DNA from: Frateuria defendens
GTDB taxonomy: Bacteria; Pseudomonadota; Gammaproteobacteria; Xanthomonadales; Rhodanobacteraceae
Length of the DNA stretch: 64,000 bases
Assembly: GCF_001182895.1 (NCBI RefSeq)
Contig: NZ_LFQR01000058.1
Span: 20,488 to 84,487, forward strand
Direction: 5' to 3'
Position numbers and translations under genes: made by a program. The notes under the pieces are model-generated. The model worked only from the letters and a program-made list of their open reading frames with translations, was not told the DNA's origin and did no database searches. The number at the start of each line of letters is the position of its first letter. Position 1 is the first letter of the stretch. Of this stretch, positions 23,987 to 33,022 are shown one piece after another.

Positions 23987-24319
23987 GTCGGCCTCCTGCC
24001 CCGGGCGTGGGGCTGGCTCCCTTCGGCGCCTGCGGCCGCCGCCGGCGAGGGCGCCGGTGCGCCGGAGGTGGCGCGGCCCGATCCGATCCGATCCGATCCG
24101 GGCTACGCCGTGGCCGCCGGAGGATGTGCTCGATGCCCACTCTAGCGCGCCCGCGTGGCGTGGCGGTGACGAACGCTAGGGGCCGCGCTCGCGATGCCGG
24201 GATAGCGGCCGCCGGTGCATGGCAGAGTCCAGTCGAGCCGGCGGCGGCCGGGGCACGCACGAGCCCGCTTCTGCCGAGCCGTGCCGATGGCGTGCGCGTC
24301 GCCACCGGCACGCGCCCGG
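23987..24319. other. Intergenic region with a short ATCCG tandem repeat
   Basis: The 333 bases between the attachment-protein gene and the TonB receptor stop hold no convincing coding frame. Four perfect copies of ATCCG occupy 24081-24100, a simple tract that could vary by slippage. The attachment-protein promoter should lie at the left end. Confidence 0.55.
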
Positions 24320-26461
24320 TCAGAACGTCAGCTCGGCGCCCAGCATGACGCTGCGGCCCGGGCCCGGCTCGAAGTAGCGGCCGTTGCCGTCGTTGACGAT
24401 CACCGAGCCCACGTAGCGGCGGTCGAGGAGGTTGTCCACGCGCGCGCTCAGCCGCAGCGTGGCCGGCGCCAGGTTGAACACGTAGGCGGCGTCCACGCCG
24501 GTCAGTAGGTAGCCGGCGGCGTAGGCGGTGTTGGCGTCGTTCACCGGCGTCTTGCCCGCGCCGCTCAGCTCCAGCCCCTGCTGCCAGCCGAAGCGGCCGC
24601 CGTGCTCCAGGCGCAGCGAGCCGTAGCTGCCGGGCACGCCGGGCAGGTCGTTGCCCGCGCGCACCGGCTGGCCGCTGCTGGCGTAGCCCTGGCGGAAGGT
24701 GGCCTGCAGGTGGGTGTAGGCGGCGATCAGCCGCGTGTCGCCGCCCAGGTCGCCGGTGAAGGACAACTCATAGCCCTGCCGGCGCGTGTTGCCCAGGTTC
24801 TGGTAGGTGGCGCGCCCGTCGAGGGTGGCGTACACCGCCAGTTCGCCGCGGGTGTTGGTGCGGAACACCGCAGCGTCCAGCTCCACCGCGCTGCTCGGCT
24901 GCCACTTCGCGCCCAGCTCGTAGTTCTGGCTGCGCGCGGGGCGCAGGTTGAAGGCGAGGCCGGGCTCGCCGTCGGCGCGGTAGCCCAGCTCGTTGTAGGT
25001 CGGCGTCTCGAAGCCCTTGCCGTAGCTGGCGTGGAAGCGCAGCGCGTCGGTGGCGCGGAACTGCAGGCCGGCCACCGGCGTGGTGGCGCCGTAGCTCACA
25101 TGGCCGCTGTCGTCGGGGTTGCCGGCGGTGATGTAGTGGTCGCGCTCCTTGAAGCGCACGGCGTCGTGGCGCGCGCCCAGCAGCATCGTCCAGCGGTCGG
25201 CGAGGTGCCAGTACCACTGCGCGTACTGGTCGAGGTTGTAGACGTTGTCGTCCTCGTTGCGGCGCAGGCGGCCGCGCACGCCCAGTTCGCTGCCGATGAA
25301 GTTCTCGTAGCCCTTGCGGCGCTGGTCCTGGTTGTCGTAGCTGGCGCCGAGCACCCATTCGTACGGGCGTCCGGCCAGCTCGCCGCGGTGCGTCCAGCGC
25401 GCGTCCAGGCCTTCGTAGTCGGTGACCGGGTAGACCACGCCGCCCGCGTGCTTGGGATTGCGCTGCGGCGCCTGCGGGATCGACAGGTACTGGATGATGC
25501 TGCGGCGGCCGCCGTAGGCGGTGAAGCGCAGGTCGTCGCTGGTCCCCAGCGACTGCTCGTACACGGCGCCGAGCTGGGTCTGGTGGGCGGCCTTGCGGGT
25601 GTCGTACTGCGTCGCCAGCGGCGCCTGGCGGCGATCGGCCTTGTACTGCGCGGCGGTGAGGCCCAGCGGGTCCTGCGCGTGCGGCAGCGCCATGCTGTTG
25701 AGCACCAGGGTGAGCTTGCCGGACTCGCCCACCGGGATGCCGAACTTGGCGTTGAGCGAGTCGCGCATCGCGCGCGAGTGGTCGCGGTAGCCGTCGGTCT
25801 GGAAGTGGCTCACACCCACGTTGTAGCTGACGCCGCCGAGCTTGCCGCTGGTGCCAAGGTGGGTGGAGAAGGTGCCGTAGCTGCCGCCGTACACGCCGAT
25901 GCGCGTCACCGGCGTGTCGCCGCCCTCGGCCGTGGTCACTTCCACCACGCCGCCGGAGGAGTTGCCGTACAGCGCCGAGAACGGCCCGCGCAGCACCTCG
26001 ATGCGCTCGGCGGTGGCGAGGTTGATCTGCGAGATCTGACCCTGGCCGTCGGGCAGGGTGCCGGGGATGCCGTCGGTGTACACGCGCACGCCGCGCACGC
26101 CGAAGGTGGAGCGGGCGCCGAAGCCGCGCAGCGTGAGCTGCGCGTCCTGCGCGTAGTTCTGGCGGTCGCGCACCAGCACGCCGGGCACGCCCACCAGGGC
26201 CTCGGACAGGTTCACGCCGGGCTTGCCGCCGTGGCTCGGGTCGAGCTCGACGTCGCTGATCGAGGCGGGGATGTCGAATGGCGGTATATCCATCCGGATG
26301 GCCGAAACCTGTACCGGCGCGAGATCCTTGGCCTGCGGCCCGGGCGGCGGTGTTTGCGCGGGGGCATCGGCGGCGGCGGCGCCGCCGGCGAGCGATGCGC
26401 CCAGCGCCAGCCACAGCGCGCGGCTCAGCGGCCGGTGGCGGTTCTTGTTGTTTGCGGACAT
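24320..26461 (-). CDS. TonB-dependent outer-membrane receptor
   Basis: A 713-residue receptor: signal peptide (about 1-31), plug domain (GVNLSEALVGVPGVLVRDRQ near 83, TLRGFGARSTFGVRGVRVY, and IEVLRGPFSALYGNSSGGVV) and a 22-strand barrel that ends in the usual terminal phenylalanine (MLGAELTF). TonB energises uptake of iron chelates, vitamins or sugars; the sequence does not tell which, although the layout resembles ferric-siderophore receptors. It lies downstream of the PQQ dehydrogenase on the same strand, separated by a terminator, so it is likely a separate unit. No Fur box was recognised. Confidence 0.9.
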   Translation of the reverse strand: MSANNKNRHRPLSRALWLALGASLAGGAAAADAPAQTPPPGPQAKDLAPVQVSAIRMDIPPFDIPASISDVELDPSHGGKPGVNLSEALVGVPGVLVRDRQNYAQDAQLTLRGFGARSTFGVRGVRVYTDGIPGTLPDGQGQISQINLATAERIEVLRGPFSALYGNSSGGVVEVTTAEGGDTPVTRIGVYGGSYGTFSTHLGTSGKLGGVSYNVGVSHFQTDGYRDHSRAMRDSLNAKFGIPVGESGKLTLVLNSMALPHAQDPLGLTAAQYKADRRQAPLATQYDTRKAAHQTQLGAVYEQSLGTSDDLRFTAYGGRRSIIQYLSIPQAPQRNPKHAGGVVYPVTDYEGLDARWTHRGELAGRPYEWVLGASYDNQDQRRKGYENFIGSELGVRGRLRRNEDDNVYNLDQYAQWYWHLADRWTMLLGARHDAVRFKERDHYITAGNPDDSGHVSYGATTPVAGLQFRATDALRFHASYGKGFETPTYNELGYRADGEPGLAFNLRPARSQNYELGAKWQPSSAVELDAAVFRTNTRGELAVYATLDGRATYQNLGNTRRQGYELSFTGDLGGDTRLIAAYTHLQATFRQGYASSGQPVRAGNDLPGVPGSYGSLRLEHGGRFGWQQGLELSGAGKTPVNDANTAYAAGYLLTGVDAAYVFNLAPATLRLSARVDNLLDRRYVGSVIVNDGNGRYFEPGPGRSVMLGAELTF

Positions 26462-26543
26462 AGCTTCCTCGTTGCCATCCCGTGCCGCCGCGGCGGGCGG
26501 GATGCGTAAAGCGGAGAGGGTGGCGGTCCCTCCAAATCAAAGA

Positions 26544-26577
26544 CGGCTCCGACCCGGCCAGGGATCGGAGCCGTTTT
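26544..26577. terminator. Hairpin terminator between the PQQ dehydrogenase and the TonB receptor
   Basis: A stem of 9 bp (26544-26552 CGGCTCCGA with 26565-26573) extended by three inner pairs around a GGCCA loop. The plus strand is followed by TTTT; on the minus strand the sequence after the stem is TCTTTGATTT, adequate for ending the leftward dehydrogenase transcript. Confidence 0.7.
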
Positions 26578-26617
26578 CCTGTCGCCGGCCTGCCCTAGCG
26601 GCAGCCGGCATCGGTGC

Positions 26618-29056
26618 TTACTTGCCGGCTTCGTCGGGCAGCGCGTAGGCCATGATGTAGTCGCCCGAGCGGGTGCCCAGGCCACCATGGCCGCCGGCGG
26701 CGATCAGCACGTACTGCTTGCCGTTCACCTCGTACGACATCGGCGTGGCCTGGCCGCCGGCCGGCAGCCGCGCCTGCCACAGCGTCTTGCCGTTGGCCAG
26801 GTCGATGGCACGCAGGTAGTCGTCCGCGGTGGCGCCGATGAAGACCAGGCCGCCCTTGGTGACGATGTTGCCGCCGATATTGTACATGCCGGTCGGCAGC
26901 GGCAGATTGTTGTGGGTGCGGAACGGCCCGGTGTCGCGGGTGGTGCCGATCGGGCGCTGCCACACGATCTTCTTGCTGACCAGGTCGATCGCGGTGAGCG
27001 TGCCCCAGATCGGGCCCTTGCACGGCACGCCCAGCGGGTTCAGCCACGGCGAGGTGTGCGCCACGTACGGCGTGCCGAACATCGGCGACACGCCCAGGCC
27101 CGCGTCGCCCTTGGTGGGCGGCTCGTTGCCGCTGCCGTCCCAGTGCGGCACGATCACGCCGCCGTTCACCAGGTTGTCGCGCTTGTCCATGGTGATGCGG
27201 AAGGGCAGGTAGCTGGCGTTGGCGATCAGCAGCTTGCGGCTGGGATCGATGGTGGCGCCCTGCCAGTCCACGATGCCGTAGAAGGCCGGGTACACGATGG
27301 TGGGCTTGCCCAGGTGCGGCGGGGTGAACTGGCCGTCATAGGCGGAGTCGCGGAACTGGATGCGGCAGATCAGCTGGTCCAGCGGGGTGGCGCCCCACAT
27401 GTCGGTTTCCTTCAGGTCGGGCGGGGTCAGCGAGGGCAGGCCCGCGGCGAACGGCTGGGTCGGCGAGACATGGTCGCCCGGCAGCACGCCGTCGGTCGGC
27501 ACCTTGCGCTCCTCCACCGGGTAGCCGGGCACCAGCTGGCCGGTGCGGCGGTCGAGCACGAAGAACTCGCCGCGCTTGTTCGACTGCACCAGCGCCGGAA
27601 TGCTCTGGCCGTCCGGGCCGGGCAGGTCGACCAGCGAGGGGCCGATCGGCACGTCCATGTCCCACAGGTCGTGGTGCACGGTCTGGAAGGTCCAGCGGCG
27701 CTCGCCGGTGGCGATGTCCAGCGCGATGGTGGCGCTGGAGGTGGCGTCGTCGAACGGCCGGCGCGTGCCGCCGTAGTTGTCCGGCGGCGCATTGCCGGTG
27801 GGGATGTAGATCAGGCCCAGCTTGGGGTCGGCCGTGTACACGCCCCAGGCGTTGGGGGTGTCCTTGGTGAGTGTCTCGCCCGGACCAGGGTTCCAGTTCT
27901 CCGGCGTGTGGCCGGCGTCCCACGACCACACCATCTTGCCGGTGATGGGGTCGAACGCGCGCACCGCGCCGGAGGGCTCGAAGTTGGCCTGGTTGTCGAA
28001 GATCCAGCCGCCCAGCACCACGCGGTCGTTGGCCACCAGCGGCGGCGAGGTGATGAAGTGGAAGCCGCCGGGGATGTGGCCCATGTGCTCGCGCAGCGAG
28101 ATGAAGCCGTGCTCGCCGAAGTCCTCGCACGGCTGGCCGGTCTGCGCGTTGAGCGCCATCACGCGCACGTCGGCCACCGGCGAGATGATGCGCTCGGGGC
28201 AGCTGGTGGCCACGTTGGCCGGCGCCTTGTAGTACGACACGCCGCGGCAGGCGAGGTATACGTTGGCGTCGAGGTCGGCCTTGTTCGGCTTGGGGTCGTA
28301 CTTCCACTTGATCTTGCCGGTGGCCGCGTCCATCGCCACCACCCAGCTGTGCGGGGTGCACATGTACAGCGTGTCGCCGACCTTGAGCGGCGTCACCTCG
28401 AGGTTGAACTCATGGCCGCTGTCAGGGCCGAGCGAGACGTCCTCGCCCGCCTGCTGGGTGTCGCCGGTGCGCGTCTGCCAGGCGAGCTTGAGGTTCTTCA
28501 CGTTGACTGGCGTGATCTGCGCCAGCGGCGAGTAGCGGTCGCCGTGGGCGGTGCGGCCGTAGAAGGCCCAGTCGCCGTCGCTCACCGAGTCGTCGTGCTG
28601 GTCGGCCACCGGCGCGGTGGTGTCGGCGGAGCCCTGCACGCCGTACGGTCGGAACGCGGAGGCGCCGAGCACCAGCACCGCCAGCGCCGTGGCCGCCGCC
28701 AGCGCGAGGCTGGCCGGGCGCTGCAACGGCAACAGCTTGCGCCGCACCCACGGCAGCAGCAGCCACACGCCGAGCACGACCGGCATCACCAGCCGCACTT
28801 CCAGCGACCACAGGTCGAGGCCCACCTCGGCCAGCGACCAGGCCACGGTGCCCAGCAGCACGAGCGCGTAGAGCCAGTAGGCGAGCCGCTTGCGGGCCCA
28901 GGTCAAAAGGCCCGCGGCGAGGATGCCCAGGCCCGCCAGCAGGTAGTACCAGGAGCCGTCCAGCGTCGCCAGGCGGATACCGCCGACGGCCATGAACAGG
29001 CCGATCAGCACGAAGGCGAGACCGGTGATCACCGGTCTTGCGCGGAAGAATTGCAT
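26618..29056 (-). CDS. gcd: Membrane-bound PQQ-dependent dehydrogenase (glucose/quinate/shikimate family)
   Basis: Periplasmic quinoprotein that oxidises glucose (or quinate/shikimate) and passes electrons to ubiquinone. From the ATG at 29056 (MQFFRARPVITGL) it has 812 residues (E. coli Gcd 796). Five transmembrane helices fill residues 1-145; the rest is an eight-bladed PQQ propeller, with NLEVTPLKVGDTLYMCTPHS, YIPTGNAPPDNYGGTRRPFD (the region of the catalytic aspartate) and WDMDVPIGPSLVDLPG. It is divergent from a LysR gene 101 bases away, which is probably its regulator. That arrangement also suits quinate dehydrogenase, so the substrate is not settled. No pqq genes are in the window. Confidence 0.88.
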   Translation of the reverse strand: MQFFRARPVITGLAFVLIGLFMAVGGIRLATLDGSWYYLLAGLGILAAGLLTWARKRLAYWLYALVLLGTVAWSLAEVGLDLWSLEVRLVMPVVLGVWLLLPWVRRKLLPLQRPASLALAAATALAVLVLGASAFRPYGVQGSADTTAPVADQHDDSVSDGDWAFYGRTAHGDRYSPLAQITPVNVKNLKLAWQTRTGDTQQAGEDVSLGPDSGHEFNLEVTPLKVGDTLYMCTPHSWVVAMDAATGKIKWKYDPKPNKADLDANVYLACRGVSYYKAPANVATSCPERIISPVADVRVMALNAQTGQPCEDFGEHGFISLREHMGHIPGGFHFITSPPLVANDRVVLGGWIFDNQANFEPSGAVRAFDPITGKMVWSWDAGHTPENWNPGPGETLTKDTPNAWGVYTADPKLGLIYIPTGNAPPDNYGGTRRPFDDATSSATIALDIATGERRWTFQTVHHDLWDMDVPIGPSLVDLPGPDGQSIPALVQSNKRGEFFVLDRRTGQLVPGYPVEERKVPTDGVLPGDHVSPTQPFAAGLPSLTPPDLKETDMWGATPLDQLICRIQFRDSAYDGQFTPPHLGKPTIVYPAFYGIVDWQGATIDPSRKLLIANASYLPFRITMDKRDNLVNGGVIVPHWDGSGNEPPTKGDAGLGVSPMFGTPYVAHTSPWLNPLGVPCKGPIWGTLTAIDLVSKKIVWQRPIGTTRDTGPFRTHNNLPLPTGMYNIGGNIVTKGGLVFIGATADDYLRAIDLANGKTLWQARLPAGGQATPMSYEVNGKQYVLIAAGGHGGLGTRSGDYIMAYALPDEAGK

Positions 29057-29156
29057 CGCAGTGGCCTCTGTTGGGATGAAGCGGAGGCGCGCAGCTTGCT
29101 GCGACAAGTTGCCACTGTCTAATATATGAATGATGAGTGTTGCCAACGAAAAATAT

Positions 29157-30068
29157 ATGACGTTGCGCTACCTCCGCTATTTCGTGGTGATCGCGGAGGA
29201 GCTGCACCTGACCCGCGCCGCCGAGCGCCTGCAGATGGCGCAGCCGCCGCTCAGCCAGCAGTTGCGCAAGCTCGAGCAACACGTCGGCACGCCGCTGTTC
29301 CGCCGTTACGCGCGCGGGCTGGAGCTGACCGCGGCGGGGCGCTCGCTGTACCGCGATGCGGTGCACATCCTGGAACTCTCCCAGCGCGCCACCGACAAGG
29401 CGCGCAGCATCGGCGCGGGACTGGGCGGGCGCATCGTGGTCGGCTTCTGCAGCTCCACCGTGTTCGAGCAGCGCCTGGCGGAACTGATCCGCGACTACCG
29501 CGCGCAGTATCCCGAGGTGACCCTGTCGCCGGTGGAGGACAGCTCCGTGCGCCTGGTGGAGCGCCTGCGCGAGGGCGAGCTGGACGCCGCCGTGATCCGC
29601 CTGCCGTGCGCGGGCATCGACGACTTCGCGCGGCAGGACGTGCTGTCGGAAGACATGCTCCTGGCCCTGCCGCCGGGCCACCGGCTGGAGCGGCGCAAGA
29701 CCATCGCGCTCGAAGAGATGGCCGACGAGGCGCTGATCGTCTTCCCGCGCGCCACCGCGCCCTCGCTGCACGACGCCATCATCGCCAGCTGCCAGCAGGC
29801 CGGCTTCTCGCCGCGGCTCTCGCAGGAATCCTCGCAGGTGCCCTCGGCCATCAACCTGGTTGCTGCCGGCTTCGGCTACGCCATCGTGCCGCCGTCCATC
29901 CGCCACATCCGCGGCGAAGACGTGAGCTACCACTCGATCCGCCACGGGCGCATCCGCACCCACGTCACCCTGCTGCACCGCAAGGGCGGGCACGACCAGG
30001 CGGTGCTCAACCTGGCCGCGCTGATCAAGGGCAGCGCCGGCACCGGCCGCGCCGCCCGCCGGGCCTAG
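29157..30068 (+). CDS. LysR-family transcriptional regulator
   Basis: A 303-residue regulator with the HTH at the N terminus (TLRYLRYFVVIAEELHLTRA, then MAQPPLSQQLRKLEQHVG) and an effector domain (about 90-290). The ATG at 29157 gives the family-typical start; an in-frame ATG at 29130 would add nine residues. The HTH is of the CatR/BenM-like group that often answers to small organic acids. It is divergent from the PQQ dehydrogenase, the classic LysR-target arrangement. Two copies of AATATATG (29121-29128 and 29152-29159) flank and overlap the start and may be part of the operator. Confidence 0.93.
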   Translation: MTLRYLRYFVVIAEELHLTRAAERLQMAQPPLSQQLRKLEQHVGTPLFRRYARGLELTAAGRSLYRDAVHILELSQRATDKARSIGAGLGGRIVVGFCSSTVFEQRLAELIRDYRAQYPEVTLSPVEDSSVRLVERLREGELDAAVIRLPCAGIDDFARQDVLSEDMLLALPPGHRLERRKTIALEEMADEALIVFPRATAPSLHDAIIASCQQAGFSPRLSQESSQVPSAINLVAAGFGYAIVPPSIRHIRGEDVSYHSIRHGRIRTHVTLLHRKGGHDQAVLNLAALIKGSAGTGRAARRA

Positions 30069-30205
30069 CGCATCGACTCGTGTGCAAGCGCTTGTGCAAA
30101 ATGCTTGACGCAGCTTGACGCCTCCTCCTGTCTGCAGGGGATGGCCGGGAGGGAGTGAACCTTCGCCCCGAGGCTCAGGGGCAAGAGTTCATGCCTCCCC
30201 CTGCG

Positions 30206-30460
30206 GGCCTGATTAGCGTTGAATCTCAGCGGGTCTTTGCGAGCGCCTTGCCATGGCCTCACTTCCCCAGGCCGAATCCTTCTCCCCTCGGGAGAAGGTG
30301 CCGGCAGGCGGATGAGGGTTCGGCCGGAGCACAGCCCTTCGCTCCGCCCGAACCCTCACCCCCAAACCCCTCACCCGTCGGGAGCGGGGCTTCACGTCGC
30401 TGCATCGACAGCCTTTGCCACGTGCGCAGGCCATCGCTGAGATTCAACGCCAATCAGGCC
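30206..30460. repeat. Inverted-repeat-bounded element (26-bp ends, 255 bp)
   Basis: The ends 30206-30231 and 30435-30460 are inverted copies matching at 25 of 26 positions (core GCGTTGAATCTCAGCG). Inside, 30313-30323 (TGAGGGTTCGG) and 30348-30358 form another inverted repeat, in a sequence rich in CCCTCACCC-type words found in many xanthomonad intergenic repeats. No coding frame is convincing. The structure fits a MITE or a composite REP-type element. The whole gene-free stretch runs from 30069 to 30534. Confidence 0.65.
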
Positions 30461-30534
30461 ATGCGGGTGCGGGCAGAGGAGGGAGCCGGGCACCGACTGG
30501 CTCCAAAAAGCCACCGCGCCGGAGGCCGTTTCGC

Positions 30535-31155
30535 TCACGGCACCGGATGCCCCTTGCTGGCCGTCCAGATCGCATACCAGTCTTCCGCCTCCAGCGTCAC
30601 GTCCAGCGCGGCGGTAGCCTCGCGCAGTCCCTCGATGCGGCCGGTGCCGGTGATCGGGTGCGGGCGCGAGGGATGGCGCAGTACCCAGGCGAAGGCGGGC
30701 GTGGCGAGGCCGATGCCGTAGCGCGCGGCGATGGCCGTCATCTCGGCACGCACGCGCAGTGCCTGCGCGTCGTCGCCGGTGAACAGGCGGCCGCCGCCGA
30801 GCGGCGACCACACCATCGGGCGCAGGCCGAGCTGCTTGGCCTGGTCCAGCGTGCCGTTGTCCAGTGCATCCATCCGCAGCGGCGACAGTTCGAGCTGGTT
30901 GGTCTGCAACGGGTAATGCCGGTGCAGCAGCTCGAACTGGCTGCGGCTGTGGTTGGACACGCCCCAGTGGCCCACCTTGCCCTCGCGGGTGAGCGCGGCG
31001 AAGGTGCCGGCGAGCGCGGCGGCGTCCATCAGGTAATCGGGCCGGTGGATCAGCACCAGGTCCAGCCGTTCGGTGTGCAGGTGGCGCAGCGACTGCTCCA
31101 CCTGCGCGCGCACGTACGCCGCGGAGGTGTCGTAGTGGTTGACGCGGTACGGGCG
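30535..31155 (-). pseudogene. Aldo/keto reductase (YdhF-like), 5'-truncated
   Basis: About 205 residues align with the C-terminal two-thirds of YdhF-type reductases: VEQSLRHLHTERLDLVLIHR, GKVGHWGVSNHSRSQFELL, TNQLELSPLRMDALDNGTLD and VWSPLGGGRLF are all recognisable. The first ~100 residues, with the catalytic Tyr and Asp of the TIM barrel, are missing. Upstream of about 31155 the frame stays open but loses similarity and has a different composition. The 5' end was therefore probably lost by a deletion, and no activity is expected. Confidence 0.8.
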
Positions 31156-31334
31156 CTGCGCCTCGAGGACGCAGCTTCCGACCGGCGCTGATCCATCGGC
31201 AGCGTCGTGAAAAGGGGATGCCGGACGCGCGTGGTGCCTGGTGCCGCCTGCGAAGCTTGCCGCGCAACGAAAAAGTGGCGAGGGCATGCCTTCGCCACGA
31301 TCCCCGCGCACGCATCGCCATGCGTGGCGATGGC

Positions 31335-31790
31335 TTAGTGTCTGCTGGCCAGCTTGGGAGGCTGGATCACGGCGTCGATGGCGTGGATGACGCCGTTGCT
31401 GGACGGGATATCCACGCCGACCAAGTGCGCCCCGTCGATGCTGATCTGCTCGCCCTCTTTCTTGATGTCGGCCGAGTGGCCTTGCAGCATCCTCGGGTGC
31501 GTCATGGTGCCGATGTCCGCCGATGACGCATAGCCGCGCAGCACGTGGTACTTGAGCACGGAAAGCAGCTCCGCCTTGTTCTGCGGTTTCAGCCAGTTCT
31601 CAAGGGTGCCGTTCGGCAGCCTGCCGAAGGCTTCGTCGGTCGGCGCGAACACGGTATAGGGCCCGGTGCCTTGCAGCACGTGGGTCAGCTCTGCGGCATC
31701 CAGTGCCTTGCGCAGCGTGGTGAAGGAGCCATGGGCGGCGGCGGTGGCGATGAGATCGGTGGCCGGAAGCTGGGTGACGGGCTTGTTCAT
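31335..31790 (-). CDS. Fasciclin (FAS1) domain protein
   Basis: A 151-residue protein made of a single FAS1 domain: DLIATAAAHGSFTTLRKALD, then GPYTVFAPTDEAFGRLPNGT (the H1 box), KAELLSVLKYHVLRGY (the YH region) and NGVIHAIDAVIQPP (H2). FAS1 domains mediate adhesion or act as extracellular modules in bacteria. No signal peptide is seen from the ATG at 31790, which is unusual because homologues are normally secreted; the same frame remains open upstream for 49 codons, but without a clear leader. It borders the decayed reductase. Confidence 0.85.
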   Translation of the reverse strand: MNKPVTQLPATDLIATAAAHGSFTTLRKALDAAELTHVLQGTGPYTVFAPTDEAFGRLPNGTLENWLKPQNKAELLSVLKYHVLRGYASSADIGTMTHPRMLQGHSADIKKEGEQISIDGAHLVGVDIPSSNGVIHAIDAVIQPPKLASRH

Positions 31791-32278
31791 GGGTTGCCTA
31801 TGCGTAGAGATCCGCAGTTGCAGATCCTGGGCGGCCGAAACCGCAACCCCGGTATTGCGCGGGGAAGTTCTCAGTGGCGTTAGGGAGAGAACCGCAAAGC
31901 TGAGGCGCCGAACAACGGAGAACATTCGAGACGCCAAGCGACTATGCGCGGGATGGTGTTATGCCGGTGTAACGCACGGCGCGGCCATGATCCAAAGAGC
32001 GACGCGGCTCTCAGAGCCTGTTCAAAGTCTCTCGCACCTGCACCTGCAGGGGAGGGTTGGGGAGGCGCCAAGCCGCGTCAACGGCAAGACTTTGAACAGG
32101 CTCTAACGCCGGACACGTGGCGGCCCGCAAGGCTCTTGCAGGTGCGCCGTGGCCGGCCCGCAAACACTGCCGTCACCGCCATTACAACCATCTAATGCCC
32201 AAGCGCGCACATTGGTTGCAGGGGTAAACACGTTCGTTGCAAGTCGACGAGCGACGAAGCATTGCCGAGGACATGATC
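31791..32278. other. Intergenic region containing a short inverted-repeat element
   Basis: This 488-base stretch has no convincing gene. It carries the 92-bp element at 32013-32104. The remainder includes the fasciclin gene's upstream region and AT-richer sequence around 31950 and 32190. Confidence 0.55.
32013..32104. repeat. 92-bp element with perfect 18-bp terminal inverted repeats
   Basis: Ends 32013-32030 (AGAGCCTGTTCAAAGTCT) and 32087-32104 are exact inverted copies. The interior contains a pyrimidine/purine block, GGGGAGGGTTGGGGAGG, also found (inverted) near 47663-47690. Similar GAGCCTGTTCA ends occur at 51902 and, degenerated, at 41779, so this is one member of a dispersed family. 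Confidence 0.75.
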
Positions 32279-32506
32279 ATGACCGCTCACGCCACATCGC
32301 TGTCTCGCGCCCCCCCGCTGTTCAAGGTGTGGCTGGAGCGCGTCATCCGCACCGCCCGCCACATGAGGCTCATCGAGCCGGCTCCCGTGCCCGCCCCCCT
32401 GACACGCAGGCAGGAGTTGATGATGGCCCAGGATCAGAGGACGGCCGAGGAGCGCGCACGAAGGCTCGCGCTTCTACGCCAGGTCAGGAATCCAGGCCGG
32501 TTTTGA
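32279..32506 (+). CDS. Small basic hypothetical protein
   Basis: A 75-residue frame rich in Arg and Ala (FKVWLERVIRTARHMRLIEP; RTAEERARRLALLRQVRNPG). GAGG lies nine bases before the ATG at 32279. No domain is recognised. Its composition is more protein-like than neighbouring frames, but it stands in a decaying region, so it could be spurious or a remnant. Confidence 0.35.
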   Translation: MTAHATSLSRAPPLFKVWLERVIRTARHMRLIEPAPVPAPLTRRQELMMAQDQRTAEERARRLALLRQVRNPGRF

Positions 32507-32649
32507 CCGTTACCTTTAGGAATGGGCTGCATCGTCATGCAGCCTCGTCCAGCCATCTGTCCGAAGCGATGGTGTGTCTCCTCACGGCAATGCGGTGGCG
32601 CCGCCCCCTTTGAACCATCGCGGCCAAGGCCGCCAAAGAGCATGCGCGC

Positions 32650-32889
32650 ATGTCGGCAATCATCGTAGAGACGTGGACGGACGGCCCGAACGCAGCGGGC
32701 CAGTGGCGTGGTCGCTGGCATCTGTCCAGCGAAGGCGAAACCATTCGCGGTCGATTCGGCGTCACGCCGCATTGGTATGGCCTGGAGAGCGATGCGCACA
32801 GCGCGGCCGCCGATATGGCGAACGCGGATCGCCGGAATTTGCCCGATAGGGCGCGCGTTCTCGGATTCCACCGCAGGCCGGATGCGTGA
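32650..32889 (+). CDS. Small hypothetical protein
   Basis: A 79-residue frame with protein-like composition (MSAIIVETWTDGPNAAGQWR; GRWHLSSEGETIRGRFGVTP). No family is recognised. The ATG at 32650 has a weak AAAGAG upstream. It faces the frameshifted oxygenase gene. Confidence 0.4.
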   Translation: MSAIIVETWTDGPNAAGQWRGRWHLSSEGETIRGRFGVTPHWYGLESDAHSAAADMANADRRNLPDRARVLGFHRRPDA

Positions 32890-33022
32890 ACAGGAGGGCG
32901 CCGCCACGATTCCACGATGCGTAGACTTCGACCGGCTGCATGCGCGGACGGCCACGTGCTGCGGGGCATGAGGCACCGTTGAGCTTCGTTGTCCCATGTC
33001 ACGGAGGAAGGCTCGCTCCTGC

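Noticed and set aside
24081..24100. ATCCG tandem array as a CRISPR or phase-variable promoter
   Set aside because: Only four 5-base units without spacers; it is not near a promoter that could be identified and there are no cas genes.
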